DNA from: Azospirillum sp. TSH100
Lineage (GTDB): Bacteria > Pseudomonadota > Alphaproteobacteria > Azospirillales > Azospirillaceae
Direction: 5' to 3'
Assembly: GCF_004923295.1 (NCBI RefSeq)
Contig: NZ_CP039634.1
Coordinates: forward strand, 2,446,001-2,510,000
DNA length: 64,000 nt
Shown: positions 8,179 to 17,317 of the stretch, piece after piece
Layout: every line of letters starts with the position of its first letter
Numbering within the stretch: the stretch's first letter is position 1
Position numbers and translations under genes: made by a program
The notes under the pieces: model-generated
Told to the model about the DNA's origin: nothing
Database searches by the model: none
Seen by the model: only the letters and a program-made list of their open reading frames with translations

Positions 8179-10287
8179 TCAGTGATGCGCCCCGGCGACG
8201 CCGCCGCGGCCATCGGGCACGCCGATGCTGACATTCTGCATCATGCCCTGGTCCTCATGATCGAGGATGTGGCAGTGCAGAACGAACTCGCCGATGAAGC
8301 GTTCGTAGCGGGTGCGGACGGTGACCTTATAGACTCCCTTCGGGGGTTCGGTGGAGGTGAGCGCGCTGCTGTTGTCGCTCTTCACCCAGATGGTGTCCTT
8401 CCACACGCCCTTCATGCCGGCATAGTCGGGATCGCCCGAGCCGGGCTCGCTGACGTCACGCCCGTCCGGACCGATGATCGAGATGATCTCGAACGGGTTG
8501 ACGTGGATGTGGAAGGGATGGCTGACGAAGTAGGATTCCAGCTCCCACTGCTGGGCGGTGCCGAGGATGACCGGCCGGTTGACGACGGCCGGCTGGTAGG
8601 CGGCGGCCCCCTTCGGGCCATAGGTGCCGTCGGGATTCTCCACGACCTCGAAGCTGTTGGCGACCTGGAACAGCGGGTTGGTGCGCTTGCCGCCCTGCGG
8701 CGGCAGGTTGATGTAGAAGGTCAGTTCCTGCTTGGGCTGATGCATCACCTCATGCTCGGTGATCGGCCGGTGGGCGGTGAACTTGCTGAAGCGTGGGCAA
8801 TAGGGGGTGTCGACCATCGTCTTGCCGAAGCAGCGGGCGGTCAGGCCGTCGATAACCTCCTTGGCAACGGACGGCGCGTATTTGGTGGCGTTGACCGTCA
8901 GGCGGCGGATGGTCTCCTTCACCGGGTCCTTGACCACGCGGTCGCCCTTCACCCGGACGAAGCCGAGCACCCCGGTCGAGGTGGCGGTCTGGTCCGGGCT
9001 GGCGTTGGCGGCCGCCGGCTTGTTGACGACGCAATAGATGCCGGGTTCGGGGAAGTTGACCAGCAGGTCGTCACGATAGCCCGGCTGCATCGGCACGCTG
9101 GTGCGCACCTGCCCCTCGTTCATGGTCAGGCCGTCGGAGGCCGCCAGGATGTAGGGCACCGGCTGCCCGACGCAGCGGTCCTTGGCGAAGCGGTCCTGGT
9201 CGGCGGCCGACAGGGTCTTCTCGCTCTGGAAGAAGCCGGCAGGGTCCATCTTGCGGAACTCCACCGTGATGGGGGAGCGGACGCCGCCATGGATCAGGCG
9301 CCAGCGTTCGGGCTCGCCGGTCCTGGCGTTGGCGAACATCGGACGGACGCGGCCATTCACCGTGGTGAAGCGGCCGGACTGTTCCCAGGTGCCCGGCCCG
9401 AACTGCTGGTAGGACACCACCTCGCCCACCTCGCCGGGCGCGCAGCTCCAGTCGATGGAACCGTCCGACTTGGTCTTCAGCTTGCCGTCCTTGGTGCAGG
9501 CATAGGGGATCTGCTCGAACAGCAGGACCCGCTCGGTCATCGCGACACCCTTCGGGCTGGTCAGCAGGCTGTCGAGATCGCCGTTGGCGTCGCGCGTCGG
9601 CGGACGGTCGCCGCGGATGATCAGCGCGCCGGCCATGCCGCTGCCGACCTGAAGGGCGGTGGAGCCGTGGCGGTGCGGGTGGTACCAGAAGGTGCCGGCG
9701 GGATGGTCGGCCGGGATGTTGTATTCATATTCGAAATCGACGCCGGGATTGATCGACACCAGGACGTTGTCGCTGTTGCCGGTCGGGCTGACCCAGACGC
9801 CGTGGCTGTGCAGGTTGGTGCCGTTGAAGCAATGCGGCGTGTTGATGTCCGCCGCCGCCTGGTTGGTGCAGTTCGGATCGTCCGGCAGCTGATTGTGCAG
9901 CTTGATGCGGACCGTGTCGCCCGGCGTCGCTTCGATGGTCGGCGCGACATAGGGGTGGGCGGGATCGACGTTGGTGCCGCGATAGCTGCGCAGCCGCACC
10001 GCGTCCGGACGGCCCTGGGCCGGGTTGCGGATGTAACCGTCGGTGAAGGAGACGAACAGGTCGTAATTGCGCGCCTGTCCGGTGTGCGGACGGGCCGTCG
10101 CCTGCGGCTGGCGCATCAGCAGCGAGCCGACGCGCGGCGATTCGGAATTGGTCAGCACCGGCGGGTTGCCGAACGCCTCGCCGGCCGGATCGGCAGACTC
10201 CTTGGCCGTTGCGGTGGCCGCCATGGCGCCCGATGTGGCGCCCAGTGCCAGAGGCAGCAGCAGGCCGAACAAATATGTATGCTTCAT
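8179..10287 (-). CDS. Secreted multicopper oxidase
   Basis: A 702-residue laccase/CopA-like oxidase that would oxidise a substrate (phenol, metal ion or similar) and reduce O2 to water. Start at 10287 is supported by GGAGGG nine bases before it and gives a signal peptide (MKHTYLFGLLLPLALGATSGAMA). All four copper-ligand motifs are present: GTNLHSHGVWV, GTFWYHPHRHG, HPFHIHVNPFEI and FVLHCHILDHEDQGMM. The last includes the type 1 copper Cys, His and Met. At 700 residues it is longer than typical three-domain laccases, with inserts in the middle domain. Upstream is an AT-rich stretch (10315-10380) divergent from the SulP gene. The substrate cannot be named from sequence. Confidence 0.93.
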   Translation of the reverse strand: MKHTYLFGLLLPLALGATSGAMAATATAKESADPAGEAFGNPPVLTNSESPRVGSLLMRQPQATARPHTGQARNYDLFVSFTDGYIRNPAQGRPDAVRLRSYRGTNVDPAHPYVAPTIEATPGDTVRIKLHNQLPDDPNCTNQAAADINTPHCFNGTNLHSHGVWVSPTGNSDNVLVSINPGVDFEYEYNIPADHPAGTFWYHPHRHGSTALQVGSGMAGALIIRGDRPPTRDANGDLDSLLTSPKGVAMTERVLLFEQIPYACTKDGKLKTKSDGSIDWSCAPGEVGEVVSYQQFGPGTWEQSGRFTTVNGRVRPMFANARTGEPERWRLIHGGVRSPITVEFRKMDPAGFFQSEKTLSAADQDRFAKDRCVGQPVPYILAASDGLTMNEGQVRTSVPMQPGYRDDLLVNFPEPGIYCVVNKPAAANASPDQTATSTGVLGFVRVKGDRVVKDPVKETIRRLTVNATKYAPSVAKEVIDGLTARCFGKTMVDTPYCPRFSKFTAHRPITEHEVMHQPKQELTFYINLPPQGGKRTNPLFQVANSFEVVENPDGTYGPKGAAAYQPAVVNRPVILGTAQQWELESYFVSHPFHIHVNPFEIISIIGPDGRDVSEPGSGDPDYAGMKGVWKDTIWVKSDNSSALTSTEPPKGVYKVTVRTRYERFIGEFVLHCHILDHEDQGMMQNVSIGVPDGRGGVAGAHH

Positions 10288-10568
10288 GAAATAATCCCTC
10301 CAAACGGACCTATGGCGAGAAATATGATTCTTGATAATTGATATTTGCAACGACGATACACGTTTTACCATATGTGGTCCCGCCAGCCGGGGCGGCGGAG
10401 GCCCCGGACTCCCGATGGCGGTCGGCGCAATGCTGGGTGGCGTAACACAATTCATCACCGCTTATTGCTTGCTTGGATCAGCAAATTTCCGCTCACTGCC
10501 GCGCCTGCGACGGCCGCGTGCCGCCGTAACAGAGGCCCATTCCCAGCATCCGGACCAGACGCGACATC

Positions 10569-12821
10569 ATGAACGACGCCTCCGATCGGAATCGGTCCGC
10601 CCGCCTTCCCACCGGTCGCGGCCGAACCCTGGCCGCATCGGCGATGATCGGGCTCATCGCGGGCATCGACAATCTGGGCAACGGGCTGGCGATCGCGGCG
10701 CTGCTGTTCACCGGGCCGCTGGCGGCCGGGCTGGGGGCCGGGGTCGGCGTGGTGCTGCTGAGCGCCGCCATCCTCGCCCTGCTGGTGGCGCTGCGCAGCA
10801 CGCAGCCGAACTCCGTGGCCCTGGTGCAGGAGACGGGGGTCGCCATCCTCGCCTCCACCGTCGCGACCATGGCGGCGGGGCTGGAGGAGGCGCCGGACGG
10901 AGTGAGGGTCGCCACCGCCTTCGCCATCCTGGGCGGCAGCACGCTGGTGACCGGGCTGCTGTTCTGGGCGGTGGGGCGGCTGCGGCTGGGTCGCCTGGTG
11001 CGCTTCTTTCCGTATCCGGTGGTGGCCGGGTTCCTGGCGGGCTCCGGCTGGCTGCTGGTGGAGGGGGCGCTGGCGATGGTCAGCGGGCGGCATGGGATGA
11101 GTGCCGGCCTCGCGGAACTGGCCGATCCGATGACGGCGGTCACCGCGGCGGAGGCGGTCGCGCTGGCCGTGGTGCTGATGGTGGTGATGCGGCGCAACGA
11201 CAGCCCGTTCGCCATGCCGATCATGCTGCTGGCGGCGGCGCTGGCCTTTCATGCCGGGCTGCCCCTGCTGGGGGTGACGGCGGAGCAGGCGCGCGGCTGG
11301 GGCTGGCTGCCGGCGGCGGCCGCAACAGGCGGGTTCAGCCTGCCGGTGCCGACGGAGGTGCTGGCGCTGGCCGACTGGAGCCGGGTGGCGGCGGCGCTGC
11401 CGGCGATGATCTCGGTCGCGGTACTGGGCATGCTGGGCCTTCTGCTGAATGTCAGCGGGATCGAGTTGGCCCAGGGGGAACTGGCCCAGGGCCATGACAT
11501 CGACGCCGACGCCGAATTGCGCTGCACCGGGGCGGCCAACCTGCTGGCCGGCGCGCTGGGCGGGCCGTCCGGCTATGTCGGGCTGGGCATGACCCTGCTG
11601 GCCGGGCGGCTGGGCGCCACCGGGCGCGGCGCCGGGCTGGCGACGGCGGCGGTGATCCTGGGCGGGCTGTCCGTCGCGGGGTGGCTGGTGTCGGTGACGC
11701 CGGTGTTTCTCACCGCCGGGCTGGTCCTGTTCCTGGGCATCGAGCTGTTGCAGGACTGGCTGGTCGAGGCCCGCCGCCGGCTGCCGCGGACGGAGTGGCT
11801 GATCGTGCTGGCCGTGGTGCTGGCGATCGCCGGCATCGGTTTCATGGAGGGGCTGGCGCTGGGATTGGCGGTGTCGCTGGCGATGTTCGTCTACAGCTAT
11901 TCCCGGCTGCCGGTGATCCGCGGCCGGCACAGCGGGGCGGAACTGCGCAGCCGCGTCGACCGCAGCCCGGCGGCCAGCCGGCATCTGGCCGGCACCGGGG
12001 CGGCGATCGAGGCGATGCAGCTGCAGGGCTATCTGTTCTTCGGCACCGCCGAGCAGATCGTCGGGCCGATCCGCGACCGGCTGGGACGCGGTGACACACG
12101 GCCGCTGCGCTTCCTGATCATCGACTTCCGCCACATCAAGGGCATGGATTCGGCGGCGGCCGGAGTGTTCCGCCGCATCCGCAACCTGATGGAGGCGGCC
12201 GGCGCGACGCTGGTGCTGAGCGCCCTGCCCGCCACGGTGGAGGACGCCTTCCGGACCTGCGGCCTGGACCCCGACCGCGACCCGGTGCTGCGCCGGGCGC
12301 CCGATCTCGATCATGCGCTGGAAGCCTGCGAGGAGGCTCTGCTGGCCGAGAGCGGCGGGGGGACCGGGGCGGCGGGGGCGGACACGCCGCTGCTGCGCCA
12401 TCTGGAGGCGATGACCGGTCCGCACCCCCGGCTGGCCGATGCGGTGGCGGCGCTGGACACCCTGCATCTGGAGCCCGACGAGCTGCTGATCCGCGCCGGC
12501 GAGGCGGCGAGCGACGTCTTCATCATCGGGCGCGGCCGGGTGAAGGTGCAGATCGCCCTGCCCGACGGCCGGACGCTGCGGCTGCGCACCATGACCGCCG
12601 GGGCGGTGGTGGGCGAGATCGCCCTGCTGCTGGGCCAGACCCGCGGCGCCGACGTGGTGGTGGAAACCCCCGCCACCATCCACCGCCTGACCGCCGCGAC
12701 GCTCGCCCGGCTGGAGCGCGAGGATCCGGAACTGGCGCTGGTCCTGCACCGCATCCTGGCGACGACGCTGGCGCAGAAGGTGACGCTGGCGAACCGGCTG
12801 ATCGAGCAGGCGGTGGGCTGA
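10569..12821 (+). CDS. SulP-family anion transporter fused to STAS and cyclic-nucleotide-binding domains
   Basis: A 750-residue inner-membrane protein. Residues about 20-445 form the SulP/SLC26 membrane domain with around a dozen hydrophobic helices and internal motifs such as SGYVGLGMTLLAGRLGATG. Residues about 475-590 form the cytoplasmic STAS domain (LQGYLFFGTAEQIVGPI, RPLRFLIIDFRHIKGMDSAAAGVFRRI). Residues about 635-740 form a CRP-like cNMP-binding domain (LHLEPDELLIRAGEAASDVFIIGRGRVKVQ, AGAVVGEIALLLGQTRGADVVVETPATIHRL). SulP proteins move sulfate, bicarbonate or other anions. The fusion suggests gating by cAMP or cGMP, by inference. The ATG lacks a strong ribosome binding site. No partner gene is adjacent; the oxidase is divergent. 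Confidence 0.92.
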   Translation: MNDASDRNRSARLPTGRGRTLAASAMIGLIAGIDNLGNGLAIAALLFTGPLAAGLGAGVGVVLLSAAILALLVALRSTQPNSVALVQETGVAILASTVATMAAGLEEAPDGVRVATAFAILGGSTLVTGLLFWAVGRLRLGRLVRFFPYPVVAGFLAGSGWLLVEGALAMVSGRHGMSAGLAELADPMTAVTAAEAVALAVVLMVVMRRNDSPFAMPIMLLAAALAFHAGLPLLGVTAEQARGWGWLPAAAATGGFSLPVPTEVLALADWSRVAAALPAMISVAVLGMLGLLLNVSGIELAQGELAQGHDIDADAELRCTGAANLLAGALGGPSGYVGLGMTLLAGRLGATGRGAGLATAAVILGGLSVAGWLVSVTPVFLTAGLVLFLGIELLQDWLVEARRRLPRTEWLIVLAVVLAIAGIGFMEGLALGLAVSLAMFVYSYSRLPVIRGRHSGAELRSRVDRSPAASRHLAGTGAAIEAMQLQGYLFFGTAEQIVGPIRDRLGRGDTRPLRFLIIDFRHIKGMDSAAAGVFRRIRNLMEAAGATLVLSALPATVEDAFRTCGLDPDRDPVLRRAPDLDHALEACEEALLAESGGGTGAAGADTPLLRHLEAMTGPHPRLADAVAALDTLHLEPDELLIRAGEAASDVFIIGRGRVKVQIALPDGRTLRLRTMTAGAVVGEIALLLGQTRGADVVVETPATIHRLTAATLARLEREDPELALVLHRILATTLAQKVTLANRLIEQAVG

Positions 12822-12911
12822 GGCGGCCGGCCGGCGACGTGGGGCGGTGCCGATGGAACGTTTGAAACGCCGTGAACTGGTTTTCCGCGGGCGTTCCATC
12901 GTCGCATCCGC

Positions 12912-13634
12912 TCAGCGGCGGCGGGGGAAAACGCCCTTTCCGCCCTGACGCTCCAGGGCCGAGCCGAGATTGGGATAGGGATCGTCGGGGTTGACGGTCC
13001 AGGGATAGACGCCCTTCGGCCCCTCCGCCTCCGGCCGGGCGAGAATGGCGGCGATCACCTTCGGGTCGGGCGGCGTGTGCTCGCGGATCGCGCCGGGGAC
13101 GCTGTCGTCGTCGAGGCCGGGGAGCGGGGCGGCGGGTGCCGTGGGTTCGGCGGGGTTTGCGGGCTCTGCGGAGACGGCATCGCCGGGCGCCGGTTGGTCC
13201 GGCGAGGGGGTGGCGTGGTTGCGGCCCTGGTCGTCGAAGTCCCTGAACAGGCCGAGCCGCTCGGCCAGCCAGCGCACGGTGGAGGGATCGCCGGCGGAGA
13301 CCAGCCGCTCGATCTGCTCGGTCACCAGGGCACGGAGCGAGCCGAGCCGAAGTTCCGACTCCCGGTTCAGCGCCTGCCGCTCCCACCAGACGCGGTGGCG
13401 GAACGCCTGCGACCCGTAATAGGCCCGCCACAGCGTGGTGCGGCTGCACCCCATGGCACGGGCGACCTGCTGGAACGAAGCGCCGCGCGCCAGCATGCCG
13501 GCGGCCATCACCCATTGCTCCTCGTGGAACCGCGAACCGGGGACGAGGGAGCCTTCGGGCGGAACCGGCGGCTCCTCGGCCCAGCGGGGGAAGTGGTCGG
13601 CGGGGTGGGCGGCGGGGGACAGGCAGTCGGGCAT
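12912..13634 (-). CDS. Helix-turn-helix protein with proline-rich tail, unknown function
   Basis: A 240-residue protein. Residues about 36-75 are a HTH of the resolvase or terminase-small-subunit type (EEQWVMAAGMLARGASFQQVARAMGCSRTTLWRAYYGS). The middle (80-130) is helical and charged, with VTEQIERLVSAGDPSTVRWLAERLGL. The rest is a proline/alanine-rich low-complexity linker (140-180) and a short conserved-looking tail (VYPWTVNPDDPYPNLGSALERQGGKGVFPRR). Proteins of this build occur both as phage terminase small subunits and as stray chromosomal genes; no large subunit or phage gene is near. It could bind DNA. I do not recognise the family beyond the HTH. The next sequence upstream is low in GC. 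Confidence 0.65.
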   Translation of the reverse strand: MPDCLSPAAHPADHFPRWAEEPPVPPEGSLVPGSRFHEEQWVMAAGMLARGASFQQVARAMGCSRTTLWRAYYGSQAFRHRVWWERQALNRESELRLGSLRALVTEQIERLVSAGDPSTVRWLAERLGLFRDFDDQGRNHATPSPDQPAPGDAVSAEPANPAEPTAPAAPLPGLDDDSVPGAIREHTPPDPKVIAAILARPEAEGPKGVYPWTVNPDDPYPNLGSALERQGGKGVFPRRR

Positions 13635-13857
13635 GGGGCGTCTCCGGGAGGGGGTGGGTGGACGCTCCTATTTCAGCGAGAATTTCGGGATCTTGGTAGG
13701 ATAATTTTCATATTTGCGAGTTATAGAGACTAGTGACCATGACCCTGCCGCCGGAAGGCTTCGAGGTGCGGCAATGAGGCAGTACCGCATGTCTCTTTGC
13801 TTTTGACGCTGGAAGACACCACCTGTAGGAATGAATGCAGTTTGTCGGAGAACGGCC

Positions 13858-14082
13858 ATGGGCACCCAACGCAAACCGTTGGAACATCTTGGCGAGAAGA
13901 AGGTCGGCACTGTTCGCGTTACTCGCGATGGCGTAACTGGCCGTTTCGCGGTGTCTACACGCCCGGACGCTGAACCGTCTTATATGCCTGAGTCGGTTGA
14001 TCGCGTGAAGGCGCTGTCGGAAGCCCCGGCTTCTGGAGAGGCGATGAACGGCAAAGACTACCTCCGCTGGTTAAACGGCTGA
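13858..14082 (+). CDS. Small protein in a low-GC patch, unknown
   Basis: A 74-residue product starting MGTQRKPLEHLGEKKVGTVRVTRDG. GGAG stands nine bases before the ATG at 13858, and an ATG at 13831 would add nine residues. It is basic at the N-terminus and acidic in the middle, with no membrane segment or known motif. Its size and the short frame directly after it (14090, 37 residues) suggest a possible antitoxin-like layout, but nothing in the sequence proves that. Flanking DNA is distinctly AT-rich compared with the rest of the window, hinting at acquisition. Confidence 0.5.
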   Translation: MGTQRKPLEHLGEKKVGTVRVTRDGVTGRFAVSTRPDAEPSYMPESVDRVKALSEAPASGEAMNGKDYLRWLNG

Positions 14083-14339
14083 CACCCTCATGGCACCGCC
14101 CTCTGGACCCGTCGTTGCACGCTTTGAACCAATTGACGAATTCCAGAAGCTCTACCGGCGCTACAGGGATGACCATCCAGGCATCGTCGAGGCATTATAC
14201 TGACCTAACTGCATCGGGACACTCCATCGCAGCAATACTTCCCATAAAAGCAACCCAAAATGGAGATGGGACAAATAATATAGAAATCAGGTTTCAATGC
14301 GTAGAAATTGGAAGAATGGAAAAATCCAAGCAATAGAAA
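14083..14339. other. Low-GC patch with a short 37-codon frame and no complete gene
   Basis: A stretch of roughly 40-50% GC in a window otherwise near 68%. From 14090 a frame of 37 codons begins MAPPSGPVVARFEPIDEFQKL and ends at a TGA near 14203. A second frame from about 14115 runs to 14336 (NNIEIRFQCVEIGRMEKSKQ). Neither looks like a full protein; they may be remains of a broken gene linked to the small CDS before it. Confidence 0.4.
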
Positions 14340-15530
14340 TCACCTCCCCAACTCCCGCATAGCCCCGTCCAGCCCCTCCAGCGTCAGCGGGAACATCCGC
14401 CCGCCCATCAGGCGCTGGAGCAGGCGGGTGCTTTCCGTGTAGTCCCAATATTGCGGCGGGGTCGGGTTCAGCCACACCGCTTTGCTATAGACCGACAGCA
14501 GGCGCTGCATCCACACCTGCCCGGCTTCCTCGTTCCAGTGCTCGACGCTGCCGCCGGGATAGACGATCTCGTAGGGGCTCATGGCGGCGTCGCCGACGAA
14601 GACCAGCTTGTAGTCGGCGGGATAGGTGTGCAGCACGTCCCAGGTGGACAGGCGCTCGGTGTGGCGCCGCGCGTTGTCGCGCCAGACGCCCTCATAGACG
14701 CAGTTGTGGAAGTAGAAGTGCTCCAGATGCTTGAATTCGCTGCGGGCGGCTGAGAACAGCTCCTCCACGAGGCGGATGTGGTCGTCCATCGAACCGCCGA
14801 TGTCGAGGAACAGCAGCACCTTGATCGTGTTGTGCCGCTCCGGAACCATCTTCAGGTCGAGCCAGCCGGCGTTGTTGGCGGTGGCGCGGATGGTGCCGGG
14901 AAGGTCCAGTTCGCTGGCCGCCCCGCTGCGAGCGAATTTGCGCAGGCGCCGCAACGCCACCTTGATGTTGCGGGTGCCGATCTCCACGCGGTCGTCCAGG
15001 TTCCTGAACTCGCGGCGGTCCCACACCTTGAAGGCGCGGCGGTGGCGGCTCTCGTGCTGGCCGATGCGCACGCCCTCCGGGTTGTAGCCATAGGCGCCGA
15101 ACGGTGACGTGCCGGCGGTGCCGATCCATTTCGAGCCGCCCTGGTGCCGGCCCTTCTGCTCGGCCAGACGCTGGGCCAGCGTCTCCATCAGCTTGTCCCA
15201 GCCGCCGAGCGCCTGGACCTGCGCCTTCTCCTCGTCGGTCAGGAAGCGTTCGGCCAGCTTGCGCAGCCACTCCTCCGGCAGGTCGGTGACGGCGACCTCC
15301 TCGCCGGCCGGCATCTCCTCGGTCAGGCCCTTGAAGGTGGCGCCGAAGACGCGGTCGAAGCGGTCGAGGTTGCGTTCGTCCTTAACCAAGCATGCACGAC
15401 TGAGATAATAGAAATCCTCGACGCGGAAGGACGCGGCGCCCTGCTTCATGGCCTCCATGAGCGTCAGGTACTCCGTCAGCGAGACGGGGACGCCGGCCTT
15501 GCGCAGATCGAAGAAGAATGACGTGAACAT
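14340..15530 (-). CDS. CoxE-like von Willebrand factor A domain protein
   Basis: A 396-residue cytoplasmic protein. The N-terminal half starts MFTSFFFDLRKAGVPVSLTEYLTLM, the signature of the CoxE-like family that works with MoxR AAA+ ATPases in protein-complex or metal-centre maturation. The VWA domain begins about residue 225 (TIKVLLFLDIGGSMDDHIRLVEELF); the metal-site DxSxS is altered to DIGGS, one position changed. The ATG at 15530 has AAGGA upstream. The usual MoxR partner is not next to it; the divergent gene is an HD hydrolase. The target of the maturation activity is unknown. Confidence 0.87.
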   Translation of the reverse strand: MFTSFFFDLRKAGVPVSLTEYLTLMEAMKQGAASFRVEDFYYLSRACLVKDERNLDRFDRVFGATFKGLTEEMPAGEEVAVTDLPEEWLRKLAERFLTDEEKAQVQALGGWDKLMETLAQRLAEQKGRHQGGSKWIGTAGTSPFGAYGYNPEGVRIGQHESRHRRAFKVWDRREFRNLDDRVEIGTRNIKVALRRLRKFARSGAASELDLPGTIRATANNAGWLDLKMVPERHNTIKVLLFLDIGGSMDDHIRLVEELFSAARSEFKHLEHFYFHNCVYEGVWRDNARRHTERLSTWDVLHTYPADYKLVFVGDAAMSPYEIVYPGGSVEHWNEEAGQVWMQRLLSVYSKAVWLNPTPPQYWDYTESTRLLQRLMGGRMFPLTLEGLDGAMRELGR

Positions 15531-15614
15531 GGGCGCGGTCCTTCGCACAGGAATCCCCAAAGGCGGGTGTCCCCGGGGCGGAGAATAATGCAATGCCCCA
15601 GCCGAGAGAACAGC

Positions 15615-16193
15615 ATGACCTTGCCGAACGCTTCCTTGTCGGGCGCTCCCCTCCTCGATTTCGCGCGGGCGCTGGATTTCGCCGCGCACAAGCACATCGA
15701 CCAGCGCCGCAAGGGCGTGCGCGCCGAACCCTATGTCAACCACCTGTCGGAGGTGGCCCTGCTGGTGGCGCAGGCGACGGCGGGCAAGGACCCGGTGGTG
15801 GTGATCGCGGCCCTGCTGCACGACACGCTGGAGGACACCGACGCCAGCTATGAGGAGATCGAGCAGCTGTTCGGCACCGAGGTGGTGCAGGTCGTCGCCG
15901 AGACCACCGACGACAAGCGCATGTCGAAGGCCGAGCGCAAACAGCACCAGATCGACGCCGCCCCCCACGCCTCGACACGGGCGAAGCTGGTGAAGCTGGC
16001 AGACAAGGTGTCGAACCTGCGCTCCATGGCGCACAGTCCGCCCGCCGACTGGCCGCTGTCGCGCAAGGTCGAGTATTTCGACTGGGCGTACGCGGTGGTC
16101 GCCGGCCTGCGCGGGGTCGACGCCCGGCTGGAGGCGCTGTTCGACCGCGCCTATCACGACGGGCTGGCGGAGCTGCGCGGGCAGACGGTATAG
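15615..16193 (+). CDS. Small HD-domain hydrolase, MESH1/SpoT-hydrolase-like
   Basis: A 192-residue protein containing only an HD phosphohydrolase domain. Signature residues are ALDFAAHKHIDQRRKG, EPYVNHLSEVALL, the catalytic ALLHDTLEDTDAS (HDxxED) and KLVKLADKVSNLRSM. These match stand-alone (p)ppGpp 3'-pyrophosphohydrolases (SAH, MESH1) rather than generic HD proteins. It has no synthetase domain. A purine-rich GAGAGAA precedes the ATG at 15615. It likely lowers alarmone levels, but the substrate could also be another nucleotide. It is divergent from the VWA gene, with 84 bases between, and followed by a dehydratase gene. Confidence 0.8.
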   Translation: MTLPNASLSGAPLLDFARALDFAAHKHIDQRRKGVRAEPYVNHLSEVALLVAQATAGKDPVVVIAALLHDTLEDTDASYEEIEQLFGTEVVQVVAETTDDKRMSKAERKQHQIDAAPHASTRAKLVKLADKVSNLRSMAHSPPADWPLSRKVEYFDWAYAVVAGLRGVDARLEALFDRAYHDGLAELRGQTV

Positions 16194-16256
16194 ACAGCCG
16201 GATATATCGACACGCGGAGTGGCTTTACCCCGCCGGTCCGAGGAGAAGAGCAGGTC

Positions 16257-17177
16257 ATGACGATCCACCGGCAGACGCCTCTCGCCGAATCGCTGAGCCT
16301 TTCCAGACAGTTCGGAAAGGACATCCATCTGAAGATGGAGGCCGCCCAGCCGACCGGATCGTTCAAGGCACGTGGTGTCGGACACGCCTGCACCGAACAC
16401 AGGAACCGCGGGGCGCGGCGCTTCGTCTCCTCCTCGGGCGGCAATGCCGGCCTGGCCGTCGCCTATGCGGGACGCAGGCTTGGCGTGCCGGTGGTCGTGG
16501 TCGTGCCGAACACCACCTCGGAACGCGCCAAGGCGATGATCGGCCTGGAGCAGGCCGAGGTCGTCGTCCATGGCTCCTCCTGGGCGGAGGCGAACGAGCG
16601 GGCGCTGTCGATGCTCTCGCCGACCGATGCCTTCATCCATCCCTTCGACGATCCCCTGCTGTGGACCGGCCACGCCACCCTGGTCGACGAGTTGGCCGAG
16701 CAGGGCGGGAAGCCGGATGCCGTCATCCTCTCCGTCGGCGGCGGCGGGCTGCTCTGCGGTGTCGCCGAAGGTCTGGACCGCAACGGCTGGGGTGACGTTC
16801 CGATCGTCGCGGTGGAAACCCGCGGCGCCGAGTCCTTCGCACGCGCGGTCGCGGCCGATCATCCCGTGACGCTTGCCGGCATCGACAGCATCGCGACCTC
16901 GCTCGGGGCCAAGACGGTCTGCGTCCGCGCGCTGGAGGTGGCACGGTCACGCCGGATCGAGTCCGTCGTCGTCTCCGACGCCGAAGCGGTCGAGGCCTGC
17001 CTGCGGTTGATGGATGATCATCGGGTGGTGGTCGAACCGGCGTGTGGCGCTTCGCTGGCCGCACTGGGCAGGTCACGCATCGTCTCGGAAAGCAGCGGAC
17101 GGATCGTCGTCGTCGTGTGCGGCGGCGTCGGTGCCAGCGCCGAGGACCTGTTCCGCTGGCGGGCCGGCTTCGCCTGA
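16257..17177 (+). CDS. PLP-dependent L-serine/L-threonine dehydratase
   Basis: A 306-residue fold-type II PLP enzyme that deaminates serine or threonine to pyruvate or 2-oxobutyrate. The catalytic lysine lies in AAQPTGSFKARGVGHA (about residue 38), and the phosphate loops are SSSGGNAGLAVAYAG and SVGGGGLLCGV. It is short (320-residue class) and lacks the C-terminal ACT-like regulatory domain of biosynthetic IlvA, so it is more like the catabolic serine dehydratases. GAGGAGAAG precedes the ATG. A 63-base gap separates it from the HD gene upstream, so an operon is possible. Confidence 0.88.
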   Translation: MTIHRQTPLAESLSLSRQFGKDIHLKMEAAQPTGSFKARGVGHACTEHRNRGARRFVSSSGGNAGLAVAYAGRRLGVPVVVVVPNTTSERAKAMIGLEQAEVVVHGSSWAEANERALSMLSPTDAFIHPFDDPLLWTGHATLVDELAEQGGKPDAVILSVGGGGLLCGVAEGLDRNGWGDVPIVAVETRGAESFARAVAADHPVTLAGIDSIATSLGAKTVCVRALEVARSRRIESVVVSDAEAVEACLRLMDDHRVVVEPACGASLAALGRSRIVSESSGRIVVVVCGGVGASAEDLFRWRAGFA

Positions 17178-17223
17178 TGGCAACCGGCTTTCAGCGACCC
17201 GCTTGCGGCAATCGGCCTTCCGA

Positions 17224-17237
17224 TTGACATCGCGCAA
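17224..17237 (+). promoter_or_regulatory. Candidate FNR/FixK box upstream of ccoG
   Basis: TTGA-N6-GCAA, one mismatch from the core TTGA-N6-TCAA, 80 bases before the ccoG ATG. Oxygen control of ccoG is common in the family, but the mismatch makes this weak. Confidence 0.25.
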
Positions 17238-17317
17238 TGCGGCTTCATGACGGAAGTCTTATGGAGAAGGGACGACGCTGACGCCACCCGTGCCGCTGAC
17301 GGCCGAGGAAAGATGCC

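Noticed and set aside
6164..10341. Two very long open frames on the plus strand opposite the second Idh and the multicopper oxidase
   Set aside because: They lie fully antisense to well-supported genes, show no motifs, and arise from the high GC content.
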